Positions 27,695 to 39,078 are shown, counted from the stretch's first letter. The stretch: 64,000 bases of DNA from Acidisoma sp965199065 (GCF_965199065.1 NZ_CBDAQN010000001.1:1364001-1428000); one strand, 5' to 3'. Notes: generated by a model from the letters alone, not told the origin. Translations and numbers: made by a program.

Positions 27695-28447
27695 TCAGGC
27701 GGGCTCGCCCTGGATCGGCGTCAGGCCCAGGCGCTCCATGATCGCCGTCACCTCCGCGGTCGCCGCCTCCGCGTCCGCCACGTCCGTGCCCTTGCTCACG
27801 ATCGCCACACCGTTCCCGGTCGGGCGCGCGAAGGGATAGCTGCCGACATCCAGCTCCGGGTGGCGCTTCTGCACAGCCTCGAGATCGGCCGCGATCGCGC
27901 CCTCCAGCAGCCCGATCGCGTAGACCGCGCGCGAGACGACCGGCGAACCGCCCTCCAGCGTCGGCGCGAGACACTCGAACATCGCCTGCATGATGCGCGG
28001 CACGCCGGCCATCACGTGGACATTGCCGATGGTGAAGCCCGGCGCGGCGGAAACCGGGTTCTCGATCAGCGTGGCCCCGCGCGGCATCGTCGCCATCCGC
28101 TGCCGGGCGGCGTTGAACTCGCCCTTCGGGTAGCGGGCGTTCATGATGGCGAACGCCTCTTCGTTGATCTCCCAAGGCACCCCGAAGGCGGCAGAGATGC
28201 ATTCGGCGGTGATATCGTCGTGGGTTGGTCCGATGCCGCCCGTGGTGAAGACATGGTCGAACGCCGCCCGCACCTCGTTCACCGTGCCGATGATCGTTTC
28301 GGCGACATCGGGAATGACGCGCACCTGGCGCAGGGGAATGCCCAGCTCTCCCAGCCGCGTCGCCAGGAACTTGATGTTGATGTCCTGGGTCCGGCCCGAG
28401 AGTATCTCGTTGCCGATCACCAGCAGGCAGGCAATGGGGTTGGGCAT
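27695..28447 (-). CDS. CinA-like molybdopterin-binding domain protein (N-terminal domain only)
   Basis: The product matches the N-terminal, molybdopterin-binding-like (MoCF) domain of CinA, a pyrophosphatase-like domain acting on nucleotides such as ADP-ribose or nicotinamide derivatives in full-length CinA. The 250 residues show ACLLVIGNEILSGRTQDINI, FTTGGIGPTHDDITAE and VAIVSKGTD, all typical. The C-terminal nicotinamide-nucleotide amidase domain is absent. Stand-alone versions of this domain are widespread in alphaproteobacteria and of uncertain role. The ATG at 28447 gives the conserved N-terminus. It lies 39 bp from the GNAT-MutT gene, same strand. Confidence 0.82.
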   Translation of the reverse strand: MPNPIACLLVIGNEILSGRTQDINIKFLATRLGELGIPLRQVRVIPDVAETIIGTVNEVRAAFDHVFTTGGIGPTHDDITAECISAAFGVPWEINEEAFAIMNARYPKGEFNAARQRMATMPRGATLIENPVSAAPGFTIGNVHVMAGVPRIMQAMFECLAPTLEGGSPVVSRAVYAIGLLEGAIAADLEAVQKRHPELDVGSYPFARPTGNGVAIVSKGTDVADAEAATAEVTAIMERLGLTPIQGEPA

Positions 28448-28486
28448 GGGTGTCGGCCTCACATCAGATTTCGGGAGCGCGAGACC

Positions 28487-29497
28487 CTACAGCAGGTCGC
28501 GCAGCATGGGGAGCAGCGGCCGGTCGGCCGGCAGGAACGGATAGTCGGCTAATTCGTCCGGCGCGACCCACCGGATCGTTTGCCCCTCATGCGGAACCGG
28601 CGTGCCCTGCCAGCGCCGGCACAGGAAAAGCGGCATGAGCAGGTGAAACCGCTCATAGGCGTGGGACGCGAACACGAAGGGCGCCAGACAGGAGCGCGAC
28701 ACGTCGATGCCCAGTTCCTCGCGCAGTTCACGCGCGAGCGCATCTTCGGGGCTTTCGCCCGGCTCCAGTTTACCGCCCGGAAACTCCCAAAGGCCGGCCA
28801 TCGCGCGGCCTTCCGGGCGGCGCGCGATCAGCACCCGTCCCGAACCGTCGATCAGCACGCAGGCGGCGACCAGCAGCAGCGGCACGCCTCCGGCTTCGGG
28901 GCTGGGCTGGTCGGGCACCGCGGACACATCCCCCCGGCTGGCCGCGAACCGCCGCACGGGCTGGGTACCGCCGCCCCGCGACAGAAAGACCTCCTGCCCG
29001 GCCCCGGTCTCCTGAAAGCCGGCCGCCGCCAGCACACGGGCCGACGCCGGATTATCGTTCGCGACCACGGCCTCGACGCAGTCGAGATCGAGATTGGCCA
29101 GCGCCCAGCGCACCACGCGCGCCGTCGCCTCGCGCGCCACACCATGCCCCCAGAAGCGCCGTCCGACCCAATAGCCGAGGGTCGCCCGCCGCTGTCCCGG
29201 CATCAGCTTGAGGCCGATCGCGCCTACTAAAATCTCTCCACCGGTTTCGACGCCGGTAATCGCGAAATGATAGGCGGCACCGTCCTGCCGCTGGGCGACG
29301 GAGTCTGCGATCCACTGGTCGGCCAACAGGCGGGGATAGGGGAATGGCACGGTCTGCAACATGCGGCAGACCTCCCAGTCGTTCAGCAGCCGGTGGAGCT
29401 GTTCGGCGTCATCGGGGGTCAGCGGCCGCAGCACCAGCCGTTCGGTCGTCAGTTCGGTGCAGGACGGCGCGGGGGCATCAGCTTCGATAGCTGCCAT
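28487..29497 (-). CDS. mutT: Bifunctional GNAT N-acetyltransferase / MutT-type NUDIX hydrolase
   Basis: The 336-residue product fuses two domains. Residues 1 to about 165 form a RimJ/RimL-like GNAT acetyltransferase, with TERLVLRPLTPDDAEQLHRL, GYWVGRRFWGHGVAREAT (acetyl-CoA motif A) and VVANDNPASARVLAAAGFQ. Residues from about 195 form a MutT hydrolase that sanitises 8-oxo-dGTP, with GLWEFPGGKLEPGE and ELREELG in the NUDIX box. The two halves are joined by a Pro/Ala linker. The ATG at 29497 overlaps argJ by 20 bp; in-frame ATGs at 29515 and 29551 are possible alternatives. GNAT-MutT fusions are known in alphaproteobacteria. The acetyl acceptor is unknown. Confidence 0.86.
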   Translation of the reverse strand: MAAIEADAPAPSCTELTTERLVLRPLTPDDAEQLHRLLNDWEVCRMLQTVPFPYPRLLADQWIADSVAQRQDGAAYHFAITGVETGGEILVGAIGLKLMPGQRRATLGYWVGRRFWGHGVAREATARVVRWALANLDLDCVEAVVANDNPASARVLAAAGFQETGAGQEVFLSRGGGTQPVRRFAASRGDVSAVPDQPSPEAGGVPLLLVAACVLIDGSGRVLIARRPEGRAMAGLWEFPGGKLEPGESPEDALARELREELGIDVSRSCLAPFVFASHAYERFHLLMPLFLCRRWQGTPVPHEGQTIRWVAPDELADYPFLPADRPLLPMLRDLL

Positions 29498-30713
29498 TGA
29501 TATCGATATATCCATGGGTGAGGTCGCAGGTCCAGACCGTTGCCTCGCCATCCCCCAGACCGATATCGACGGCGATGTCGACCTCGCGCCTCTTCATGTG
29601 CGCGACCACCGGCGCCTCGTCGTAACCCGGCACCACGGTGCCGTTGCGCGCCATCCAGGTGCCGCCCACGCCGATCGCGAGGCGGTCGCGGTCGGCGGGC
29701 TCACCCGACTTGCCGACGGCCATCACGATCCGTCCCCAGTTGGCGTCCTCGCCGGCGATCGCGGTCTTCACCAGCGGCGAATGGGCGATGGCGAAGGCGA
29801 TGGCGCGGGCCGATTTCTTGTTGGCGGCGCCCGTCACGGTGATGCGGACGAGCTTCTGCGCGCCCTCCCCGTCCCGCACCACCTGCAAGGCGAGGTCGTG
29901 CAGCACCTCGTCCAGCGCGCGGCGGAAATCGCGCAGCATGGCGCCGCCCGACTCCGGCACGCGCGGATTGCCCGCCGCGCCGGTCGCGAACAGCAGAACC
30001 GTGTCGCTGGTGGAGGTGTCGCTATCCACAGTCACCGAGTTGAAGCTGGGGCCGACGCCCTTCGACAGCAGGGACTGCAACGCGGCCGACGGGATGGCAG
30101 CGTCGGTCGCGATGAAGCACAGCATCGTCGCCATGTCGGGGGCGATCATGCCGCTGCCCTTGGCGATGCCGTTGATGGTCACCTCGACCCCACCGATGAT
30201 CGCGCTGCGCGTGCTGCCCTTGGGGAAGGTGTCGGTCGTCATGATGGCGCGGGCGGCGTCTTCCCAGCCGTCCTCGGACAGCGTCTCCGCCAGGGCCGGC
30301 AGCGCCTCGGTGATACGCTCGGCGGGGAGAACCTCGCCGATCACGCCGGTCGAGGCCAGGAACACCTGGGTCGCCGGGCATCCGGCCAGCGCGCCGGCGG
30401 CCTTCGCGGTTGCCTTCACCGTGGCGACGCCCGCCTTTCCGGTGAACACGTTGGCGTTGCCGGCATTGACCACGAGCGCGCGCGCCTTCCCGGCTTCCAG
30501 CACCGAGCGGCACCAGTCGATCGGCGCACCCGGGCAGCGGTTGCGGGTGAAGACGCCCGCGACCGTGGTGCCACGCGGAAAGACCATCATCATGAGGTCG
30601 CGCCGGCCCTTGTAGCGGATGCCGGCCTCCGAGGCGCCCAGACGCACGCCCGCGATCGGTCCGAGGTTCGGCAGCGGCACCGCCAGCGGCGAGACGCCCG
30701 TGATCGCGGCCAT
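29478..30713 (-). CDS. argJ: Glutamate N-acetyltransferase / amino-acid acetyltransferase
   Basis: ArgJ moves the acetyl group from N-acetylornithine to glutamate (and, when bifunctional, from acetyl-CoA) in the cyclic arginine pathway. The 411-residue precursor cleaves itself between Ala195 and Thr196 within APDMATMLCF; Thr196 becomes the nucleophile. Other family blocks are ARALVVNAGNANVFTG, FLASTGVIGEVLP and VAKTAIAGEDANWGRI-like (here VKTAIAGEDANWGRIV). The protein ends with HGYIDINGSYRS, as usual. It lies between the parvulin gene and the GNAT-MutT fusion on the same strand, so these may form one operon. Confidence 0.94.
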   Translation of the reverse strand: MAAITGVSPLAVPLPNLGPIAGVRLGASEAGIRYKGRRDLMMMVFPRGTTVAGVFTRNRCPGAPIDWCRSVLEAGKARALVVNAGNANVFTGKAGVATVKATAKAAGALAGCPATQVFLASTGVIGEVLPAERITEALPALAETLSEDGWEDAARAIMTTDTFPKGSTRSAIIGGVEVTINGIAKGSGMIAPDMATMLCFIATDAAIPSAALQSLLSKGVGPSFNSVTVDSDTSTSDTVLLFATGAAGNPRVPESGGAMLRDFRRALDEVLHDLALQVVRDGEGAQKLVRITVTGAANKKSARAIAFAIAHSPLVKTAIAGEDANWGRIVMAVGKSGEPADRDRLAIGVGGTWMARNGTVVPGYDEAPVVAHMKRREVDIAVDIGLGDGEATVWTCDLTHGYIDINGSYRS

Positions 30714-30725
30714 GCCGGTTTTCCG

Positions 30726-31799
30726 TTACTGCGAGCCGGCTGGCAGGGTCAAGGGCGAGCCGTCGGGCGCATATTCCTTGATCGCCACCTGGCTGCGCAC
30801 GGAGGTCAGCAGGTTGTGGATGCCCTGCTGGATCAGCTCGTTGCGGATCTTGTCGTGGACGGAGGCGAGGGTCGGCGCCGGATCGACGCGGTGGCCGAGC
30901 ACCTGGATGACATGCCAGCCAAACTGGCTGTGCACCGGCGTCTGGGTAATCTGCCCGTCCTTCATGGCGAAGGCGGCGTTGGCGAATTCAGGCACCATGT
31001 CGGTCTTCTTGAACCAGCCGAGGTCGCCGCCGTTCACGCTGCCCGGATCGGTCGAATACTTCTGCGCCAGCTTGGCGAAGTCGGCGCCGTTGTCGAGCTG
31101 CTTGATGATCGACTGCGCCTCCGCCTGGGTCGGCACGAGGATATGGCGGGCATGGATTTCCTCGACGCCGGGCTTGTTCGCATATTCCTTCTGGTATGCG
31201 GCATTGATTGCCGCTTCGCTGATCTGCGGCCCGACCGTCTTGGTGATCAGCGCCGCCTGCAGCACCTGTTCAGTGCCGATCTCGATCCGCTTCTGGACGG
31301 TCGGGTCGTCCAGGAGCCCGTCCTTCTTGGCGGCGATCGACATCGCCTTCTGGTCGACCAGCTGATCGAGCAGGATCGGGTAAAGCTGATCGGGCGACAT
31401 GCCTTGCAGCTGTTGCGGCAGGTTGCGGGTCATTTCCGACAGCTCGGACAGATGGATGGGCGCGCCGTTCACCGTGGCGATGACCGGATCGGTGGGCGTC
31501 CCTGTTGCCGGTGTCGGCACGCCGCCTGCTGGGGCTGCCGATGATGTCCCCGAGGGCGCGGCGCTTTGCTCTGCCGGGGTCGCGGGTGCCGCGCTTTGCG
31601 CCGCCGGGGTCGCGGGTGCGGCGCTTTGCGCTGCCGGGGTCGCGGGCGCGGCGCTTTGCGCCGCCGGGGTCGTGGGAGCGGCGCTTTGCGCTGCCGGGGT
31701 CGTGGGCGCGGCGCTTTGCGCCTGGGCCCCCTGAGCCGCAAACGAAAGCCCGAGGGCGGAGCTGGCCAACATGGTCAGCAGAAGGCGGGAAGAGCGCAT
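30726..31799 (-). CDS. Periplasmic parvulin-type peptidyl-prolyl isomerase
   Basis: This PpiC/PrsA-like chaperone and proline isomerase would act on outer-membrane and secreted proteins in the periplasm. The 357-residue precursor has a signal peptide cut near AQGAQA|Q. A Pro/Ala/Gln-rich low-complexity segment of 10-residue repeats (AAQSAAPTTP) follows, then a SurA-like helical N-domain. One parvulin domain has EEIHARHILVPTQAEA, DPGSVNGGDLGWFKK and SQFGWHVIQVLG. The start at 31799 is fixed by GAGG 5 bp upstream and the signal peptide. It lies upstream of argJ and is divergent from secA. Confidence 0.88.
   Translation of the reverse strand: MRSSRLLLTMLASSALGLSFAAQGAQAQSAAPTTPAAQSAAPTTPAAQSAAPATPAAQSAAPATPAAQSAAPATPAEQSAAPSGTSSAAPAGGVPTPATGTPTDPVIATVNGAPIHLSELSEMTRNLPQQLQGMSPDQLYPILLDQLVDQKAMSIAAKKDGLLDDPTVQKRIEIGTEQVLQAALITKTVGPQISEAAINAAYQKEYANKPGVEEIHARHILVPTQAEAQSIIKQLDNGADFAKLAQKYSTDPGSVNGGDLGWFKKTDMVPEFANAAFAMKDGQITQTPVHSQFGWHVIQVLGHRVDPAPTLASVHDKIRNELIQQGIHNLLTSVRSQVAIKEYAPDGSPLTLPAGSQ
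31561..31721. repeat. 30-bp tandem repeat in the parvulin gene
   Basis: Five full 30-bp copies (31561-31710) plus 11 bp of a sixth run in perfect register, each encoding one AAQSAAPxTP unit. Copies differ at a few positions, for example GTCGCGGG against GTCGTGGG. The region should vary in copy number between strains. Confidence 0.9.
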
Positions 31800-32089
31800 G
31801 AAAACCTCGAACGTCGCTTGGGTGCCAAAGGCGGCGGACAATGGCCGAAGAGCCGTCGGGCCACAAGGCGGCTCCAGGTTACGGTCCTACTTCAGTTTGA
31901 AGACGCAGCAGGACACAGGTGCTCCGCCAGGGATGCCGCAGGCGCGCGTTGACCCGCCTTTGCGCCAGTCCTATCAAAGGCGCCCCATCAAGGCTGACGG
32001 ACCAGGCTACCTGGACCGCCTAGCCTCTGGGCGGACGCGCTTGACCCGTAAGCCGAGCCTTCGCCCGGCCCTTCTGACCCAAGGTAGTC
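31800..32089. other. Divergent intergenic region of parvulin gene and secA
   Basis: These 290 bp carry no convincing gene. The plus strand holds a good secA promoter (31949-31977). The minus strand must hold the parvulin promoter, but I see only weak candidates. Confidence 0.6.
31949..31977 (+). promoter_or_regulatory. Predicted sigma-70-type promoter of secA
   Basis: TTGACC at 31949-31954 and TATCAA at 31972-31977 are separated by exactly 17 bp. The predicted start leaves a leader of about 105 nucleotides before the secA ATG at 32090. I see no SecM-like leader peptide in it. Confidence 0.55.
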
Positions 32090-34819
<2,730 letters not shown>

Positions 34820-34857
34820 CGCGGCATAGGGCGCGCCGCACCACGACCTCGCTGGCG

Positions 34858-35688
34858 CTATGGCTGCTTGCCGACCGTCATCAGGACGTATTCGATCGGC
34901 TCCAAGGAGACGCGCACGCTCCCGAAAAACGGGTGGTCCATCGTTATGATCGCGAATAGCGCTAGGAAGATCACGGCGGTCAGCATGCCCGACATCACCA
35001 TCTGCACCCAGACGTGGCGCGTGCCAAAGAACAGGGTGAAGGCCACATTGAGGATCGCGCCACCGAACAGCGCGATCCAGACGACCCTTGGCACTGTGCT
35101 CCCGCCTAACTCCAGTCGATCCCGCCGGCCGTCGGAGAGCGTGGTGAGGGCGCTCAGGAGGTTCTGATAAGCGTCTGACTGCTCGAGTGTCTGGGGATGA
35201 GCGTTCAATACCGCAGCATAAAGCGCGGTGAGGGCGTTCGTGGCATTCCGCGACACCAGACCTCCTGCAGCCAGCAGCGGCCCCTCCTCATTGACCAGGA
35301 CTTCTCCATAGTTAAAAGCGGCCTGCCGGATCATCGCAGCCGCATCCGGCCCAACACCGCCCGCAAGACGAAAGGTGGTCGACAGCGCCGAGGCTTCTTC
35401 GATGACCGCCGTGCTCCCGTCGCGGAAATTCTCCCAGACCACGATCACAGCGAAGCCGAGCAGGACCGCGTAGATCACGCCGAGGACGGCGTATTTGAAG
35501 CCGGCGACCTCGTTATTGACCTCTAGCCGGCTGAGCCCGAACACTCTCCGGACAAGGAGAGTCGAGGCCATTACGATGACGGTCGGAACCACGACGATAA
35601 GGAGAACGGACTGCCAAAGCGGCACGCCGGACAGCCACATGACAAAGGTCAATCGTCGAACTCCGTGCTTCGCCGCGGGCGCCGTCAT
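34858..35688 (-). CDS. DUF4239 (bestrophin-like) membrane protein
   Basis: The product matches the DUF4239 family of bacterial membrane proteins of unknown function, sometimes called bestrophin-like. The 276 residues include two N-terminal helices (about 25-45 and 65-90). A soluble helical middle with DGSTAVIEEASALSTTFRLA and LSALTTLSDGRRDRL follows, then two C-terminal helices, ending in DHPFFGSVRVSLEPIEYVL, the family signature. The start may be the ATG at 35688 or the one at 35640. It is convergent with secA and stands 55 bp downstream of the small cyd-operon gene on the same strand. Confidence 0.82.
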   Translation of the reverse strand: MTAPAAKHGVRRLTFVMWLSGVPLWQSVLLIVVVPTVIVMASTLLVRRVFGLSRLEVNNEVAGFKYAVLGVIYAVLLGFAVIVVWENFRDGSTAVIEEASALSTTFRLAGGVGPDAAAMIRQAAFNYGEVLVNEEGPLLAAGGLVSRNATNALTALYAAVLNAHPQTLEQSDAYQNLLSALTTLSDGRRDRLELGGSTVPRVVWIALFGGAILNVAFTLFFGTRHVWVQMVMSGMLTAVIFLALFAIITMDHPFFGSVRVSLEPIEYVLMTVGKQP

Positions 35689-35742
35689 TTACCACGGCTT
35701 CATCCCTAGCCCACGCCGGAAAGCAGGAACAACCTCCTCGTC

Positions 35743-35946
35743 TTACTTCGGCACGATGGCGTTCAAGAACAGCGCCACCGTTCCGAACACGACGACGCTG
35801 ACGACATAGATCGCCAGGAACCAGACCCAGCGCCTGGCGGCGTCACGGCGTGCGAGGGCCTGCTGCCACCGTGCAGCGCCCGGGAGGCGCGCGACGGCAC
35901 GCGCCAGACGGTCGAACGGGTCCTGGCGATCAGTGGTAATGCGCAC
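35743..35946 (-). CDS. DUF2474/CydX-like small subunit of the cyd operon
   Basis: This 67-residue protein has a basic N-terminal half and one C-terminal helix, WVWFLAIYVVSVVVFGTVAL. It follows cydB directly and overlaps it by 17 bp. Small single-helix proteins at this place (CydX or DUF2474) bind bd oxidases and stabilise them. The helix pattern here is closer to DUF2474. The GTG at 35946 is preceded by AGGTGG at good spacing; an in-frame ATG at 35988 would extend further into cydB. That it is an oxidase subunit is inferred from position and topology. Confidence 0.7.
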   Translation of the reverse strand: MRITTDRQDPFDRLARAVARLPGAARWQQALARRDAARRWVWFLAIYVVSVVVFGTVALFLNAIVPK

Positions 35947-36967
35947 CGGGTTCCACCTTTCCGCGAAAGATATAATAGGACATCGCATTGTAGGCGAGGA
36001 TGAGCGGGATCATCACCACGGCCCCGACCAGCAGGAAGATCTGACTGGAGTGGACAGACGCCGCCTGCCAGATGGTGAGCGACGGCGGCACGATCATGGG
36101 GAAGATCGAGTAGCCGAGACCGAGGAACCCCAGGGTGAACCAGCCGAGCGCGCAGAAGAACGGCACCTTCTCGTGGGCGGCGCTGTCCTCCCGCCTGAGC
36201 GCCAGGAAGAACACCACCGCCAGCACGATGCAGAGCGCCGGCGCGACGCCGGTCGCCAGCATGCCCGGCCAGGCGAACCAGCGGTGGTTGAAGGTCGGGC
36301 TCAGGAAGGGCGTCCAGAGGCTGACGACGGCCAGCATCACGAGCAGGACGATCCCCAGCACGAAGGTGTGGCGCCGCATGTTCGCATGCAGGCGGCCGGT
36401 CGTCCGCCAGATCAGCCAGCTCGACCCCAGCAGGGCATAGCCGAAGACGACGGCGATGCCGCAGAAGACGGTGAACGGCGACAGCCAATCCAGCGGCCCT
36501 CCGGCGAACTGGTTGTTGGCGACCTTGGTGCCCTGGATGAGCGCGCCGAGGATCGCGCCCTGGCAGAAGGCGGCAAGGACCGAGCCGCCGAGAAACGCCC
36601 AATCCCACCAATGGCGCTGGCTTGGGATGGCGCGGAAGCGGAACTCGAAGGCCACGCCGCGGAAGATCAGCCCCATGAGCATCACGAAGACCAGCGGATA
36701 GATCGCCGGCAGGATGACGCTGTAGGCCGTCGGGAAGGCCCCGTAGAGGCCGCTGCCGCCCAGCACCAGCCAGGTTTCGTTGCCGTCCCAGACCGGCGCG
36801 ATGGTGTTCACCATCACGTCGCGGTCGTGTTCGTCATGCTCGGCGGCGAACAGCATGCCGACGCCGAGATCGAAGCCGTCGAGCACGACGTAGGCCAGGA
36901 TCACGAAGGCCATGATGCAGGCCCAGATGACGGGCAGCACGGGTTGCCCAGCCAGCATCGCGCTCAT
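35930..36967 (-). CDS. cydB: Cytochrome bd/CIO ubiquinol oxidase subunit II
   Basis: CydB is the second membrane subunit of the bd-type quinol oxidase, with about eight to nine helices. The 345-residue product has the block AYVVLDGFDLGVGMLF near residues 25-40, VWDGNETWLVLGGSGLYGAFP (about 54-74, quoted in part in the family) and FRGVAFEFRFR, all typical. It is at the short end of the family, as in cyanide-insensitive (CIO-type) oxidases. Its ATG overlaps the cydA stop by 4 bp, and its end overlaps the small membrane-protein gene. Confidence 0.95.
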   Translation of the reverse strand: MSAMLAGQPVLPVIWACIMAFVILAYVVLDGFDLGVGMLFAAEHDEHDRDVMVNTIAPVWDGNETWLVLGGSGLYGAFPTAYSVILPAIYPLVFVMLMGLIFRGVAFEFRFRAIPSQRHWWDWAFLGGSVLAAFCQGAILGALIQGTKVANNQFAGGPLDWLSPFTVFCGIAVVFGYALLGSSWLIWRTTGRLHANMRRHTFVLGIVLLVMLAVVSLWTPFLSPTFNHRWFAWPGMLATGVAPALCIVLAVVFFLALRREDSAAHEKVPFFCALGWFTLGFLGLGYSIFPMIVPPSLTIWQAASVHSSQIFLLVGAVVMIPLILAYNAMSYYIFRGKVEPGAHYH

Positions 36968-38424
36968 TCCGCGGGCACCCCGATCGGATCGCCGGGCCGG
37001 GTCTCCTTGCGGCGGCCGGTGCCACCGGCCGGGCCCGGGGTGATGCCCTGGGTGCGCTGCGGCGGATCATTGGCAGGGGGCTGCTCGTCCAGGCTCGGCG
37101 GATAGGCCATCATCGCCAGCAGGTAGCGGATGCCGATCCCGAAGATGACCGTGTAGATCACCAGGATGAGGGCGCAGGAGAAGGCCACCATCGGGAGGGT
37201 CACCGGCGAGACGCTCTGCGCCGTCCTCAGCTGCCCATAGACGGTCCAGGGCTGGCGGCCGACCTCCGTCGTCGTCCAGCCGGCGAGGATGCAGAAGAAG
37301 CCGGCGGGCGAGAGGGCGATCGCGGCCCGGTGGAACAGCGGCGTGTCGTAGAGCCGCCGCTTGTAGCGCAGCCAGAGGCTGACGAGGCCGAGGGCGAACA
37401 TCAGCATCGCCACGCCGACCATCAGGCGGAAGGACCAGAAGACGATGGAGACCACCGGCCAGTCGTTCTTGGGGAAGGCGTCGAGCCCGCGGATCAGCCC
37501 GTTCCAGCTATGGGTGAGGATCATCGAACCGACGTGCGGGACGGCGATTTCAAACCGGTTGCGGTTCTGGGACGTGTCCGGCAGCCCGAACAGCACCAGC
37601 GGCTGGCCTGCCTTGGTGGTGAAATCACCCTCCATCGCGGCGATCTTGACCGGCTGATACTGCAGCGTGTTCCGGCCCTGTTCGTCGCCCGCATACATCT
37701 GGATGGGCATGACGACGGCGGCCATCCACATGGCCATGGAGAACATCACGCGGGCCACCGCGTTGCGGCGGTCGCGCAGCAGGTGGTAGGCGCCGACGCC
37801 ACCGACCGCGAAGGCGGTCGCGAGGTAGGCGGCCAGCACCATGTGCACCCAGCGATAGGGGAAACTCGGGTTGAAGCAGATCGCCCACCAGTCGGTCGGC
37901 ACGAAGGCGCCGTCCTTACCCACGGTGAATCCCGCCGGCGTCTGCATCCAGGAGTTGGCCATCAAAATCCAGCTGGCCGAGATCAGCGTGCCGATCGCCA
38001 CCATGCAGGTGGCGAACAGATGCAGCTTGCGGCCCACGCGCTGGAGCCCGAAGATCATGATGCCGAGGAAGCCCGCCTCCAGGAAGAACGCGGTCAGCGT
38101 CTCCCAGGCCAGCAATGGCCCGAGGATCGGCCCGGCCTTGAACGAATAGCCGCTCCAGTTGGCGCCGATCTCGTAGGCCATGACGAGGCCTGAGACGACG
38201 CCCATGGCGAAGGCGACCGAGAAGATCTTCAGCCAGTAGCGAAAGGCCGCCATGTAGACGTCCTGGCCCGTCGCCAGCCACAGGATTTCGAGCACCGCGA
38301 GGAAGCTCGCCGATCCGATCGAAAAGGCCGGGAAGAGAATGTGGAAGGCAATGGTGAAGCCGAACTGGGCGCGGGCAAGAATGACCGCGAGAGCCGGCAC
38401 AGCCGTGGCAGCAGCGCTCATCAC
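36964..38424 (-). CDS. cydA: Cytochrome bd/CIO ubiquinol oxidase subunit I
   Basis: CydA carries haems b558, b595 and d (or its CIO equivalents) and the quinol site, reducing oxygen to water in the inner membrane. The 486-residue product shows RAQFGFTIAFHILFPAFSIG with the haem-ligand His near residue 28. GDEQGRNTLQYQPVKIAAME follows, and near the end GWTTTEVGRQPWTVYGQLRT. The segment between helices 6 and 7 is short, indicating the short Q-loop, cyanide-insensitive type. It is the second gene of gbsR-cydA-cydB-small subunit, and its ATG overlaps the gbsR stop by 4 bp. Confidence 0.95.
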   Translation of the reverse strand: MMSAAATAVPALAVILARAQFGFTIAFHILFPAFSIGSASFLAVLEILWLATGQDVYMAAFRYWLKIFSVAFAMGVVSGLVMAYEIGANWSGYSFKAGPILGPLLAWETLTAFFLEAGFLGIMIFGLQRVGRKLHLFATCMVAIGTLISASWILMANSWMQTPAGFTVGKDGAFVPTDWWAICFNPSFPYRWVHMVLAAYLATAFAVGGVGAYHLLRDRRNAVARVMFSMAMWMAAVVMPIQMYAGDEQGRNTLQYQPVKIAAMEGDFTTKAGQPLVLFGLPDTSQNRNRFEIAVPHVGSMILTHSWNGLIRGLDAFPKNDWPVVSIVFWSFRLMVGVAMLMFALGLVSLWLRYKRRLYDTPLFHRAAIALSPAGFFCILAGWTTTEVGRQPWTVYGQLRTAQSVSPVTLPMVAFSCALILVIYTVIFGIGIRYLLAMMAYPPSLDEQPPANDPPQRTQGITPGPAGGTGRRKETRPGDPIGVPAE

Positions 38425-39068
38425 ATCAAATCCTCATCAAATGAGCCCTCTTCCGGCGTACGGGTCTCGCCCGGAAGAGGATCGGTCGAATTCGCGCCAG
38501 CCGCGCCTCTCGAACCGCGGCCGGACCCGATCAATGGAAGCCGGTTCTTAAGCTCCAGCAGCCGGACGACGCGCCCGCCAAGCCGGATAAGCTCCGTGAG
38601 CTGCTCCGTTTCGAGCTTCTGGATGTCCTCGGACCAGCGCGTGATAAGCTCGAGAAGGTCGTGCATCTCCTGCATGCGGCGATGCGCGTGTTGGTCGGTC
38701 TCGCCCGATACGCGGTCGAGCAGCAGGTCGCGCAGAACCGAAAGTGTGGGATCGAGTTCCCTGCGCCGCCGCTCCTCGGCGAGCGTGCGGACGATCTGCC
38801 AGACATCGTCCGGCGTGGAGAAGTGCTCGCGCCGGTCGCCGGGCAGGTGCTGGAGGCGCACCAGCCGCCAGGCCTGAAGCTCCTTCAGCCCCATGGAGAC
38901 GTTGGAGCGCGAGAAACCGAGCGCTTCGGCGATTTCGTCCGCGGGCAGCGGCCGCGCAGAGAGGAACAGCAGGGCGCAGATCTGACCTACCGTCCGGTTG
39001 ATACCCCAGCGGCTCCCCATCTCACCGAAGTGCAGCACGAAAGCCTGGACGATTGGCGACAGTTCCAC
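38421..39068 (-). CDS. GbsR/MarR-family transcriptional regulator of the cyd operon
   Basis: This winged-helix DNA-binding regulator is of the GbsR branch. The 215-residue product opens with the GbsR block FGEMGSRWGINRTVGQICALL. The recognition region LPADEIAEALGFSRSNVSMG and GLKELQAWRLVRLQHLPGDR follow, then a long helical C-terminus and a disordered acidic tail. The start is a GTG at 39068. It is the first gene of the operon and lies right behind a palindrome and a predicted promoter (39079-39127). That makes autoregulation, and control of the oxidase as one unit, likely. The signal it senses is unknown. Confidence 0.85.
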   Translation of the reverse strand: MELSPIVQAFVLHFGEMGSRWGINRTVGQICALLFLSARPLPADEIAEALGFSRSNVSMGLKELQAWRLVRLQHLPGDRREHFSTPDDVWQIVRTLAEERRRRELDPTLSVLRDLLLDRVSGETDQHAHRRMQEMHDLLELITRWSEDIQKLETEQLTELIRLGGRVVRLLELKNRLPLIGSGRGSRGAAGANSTDPLPGETRTPEEGSFDEDLM

Positions 39069-39078
39069 AGTCGAGAAC

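Noticed and set aside
31561..31721. 30-bp repeats as a CRISPR array
   Set aside because: The units are contiguous with no spacers and are in frame within a coding region.
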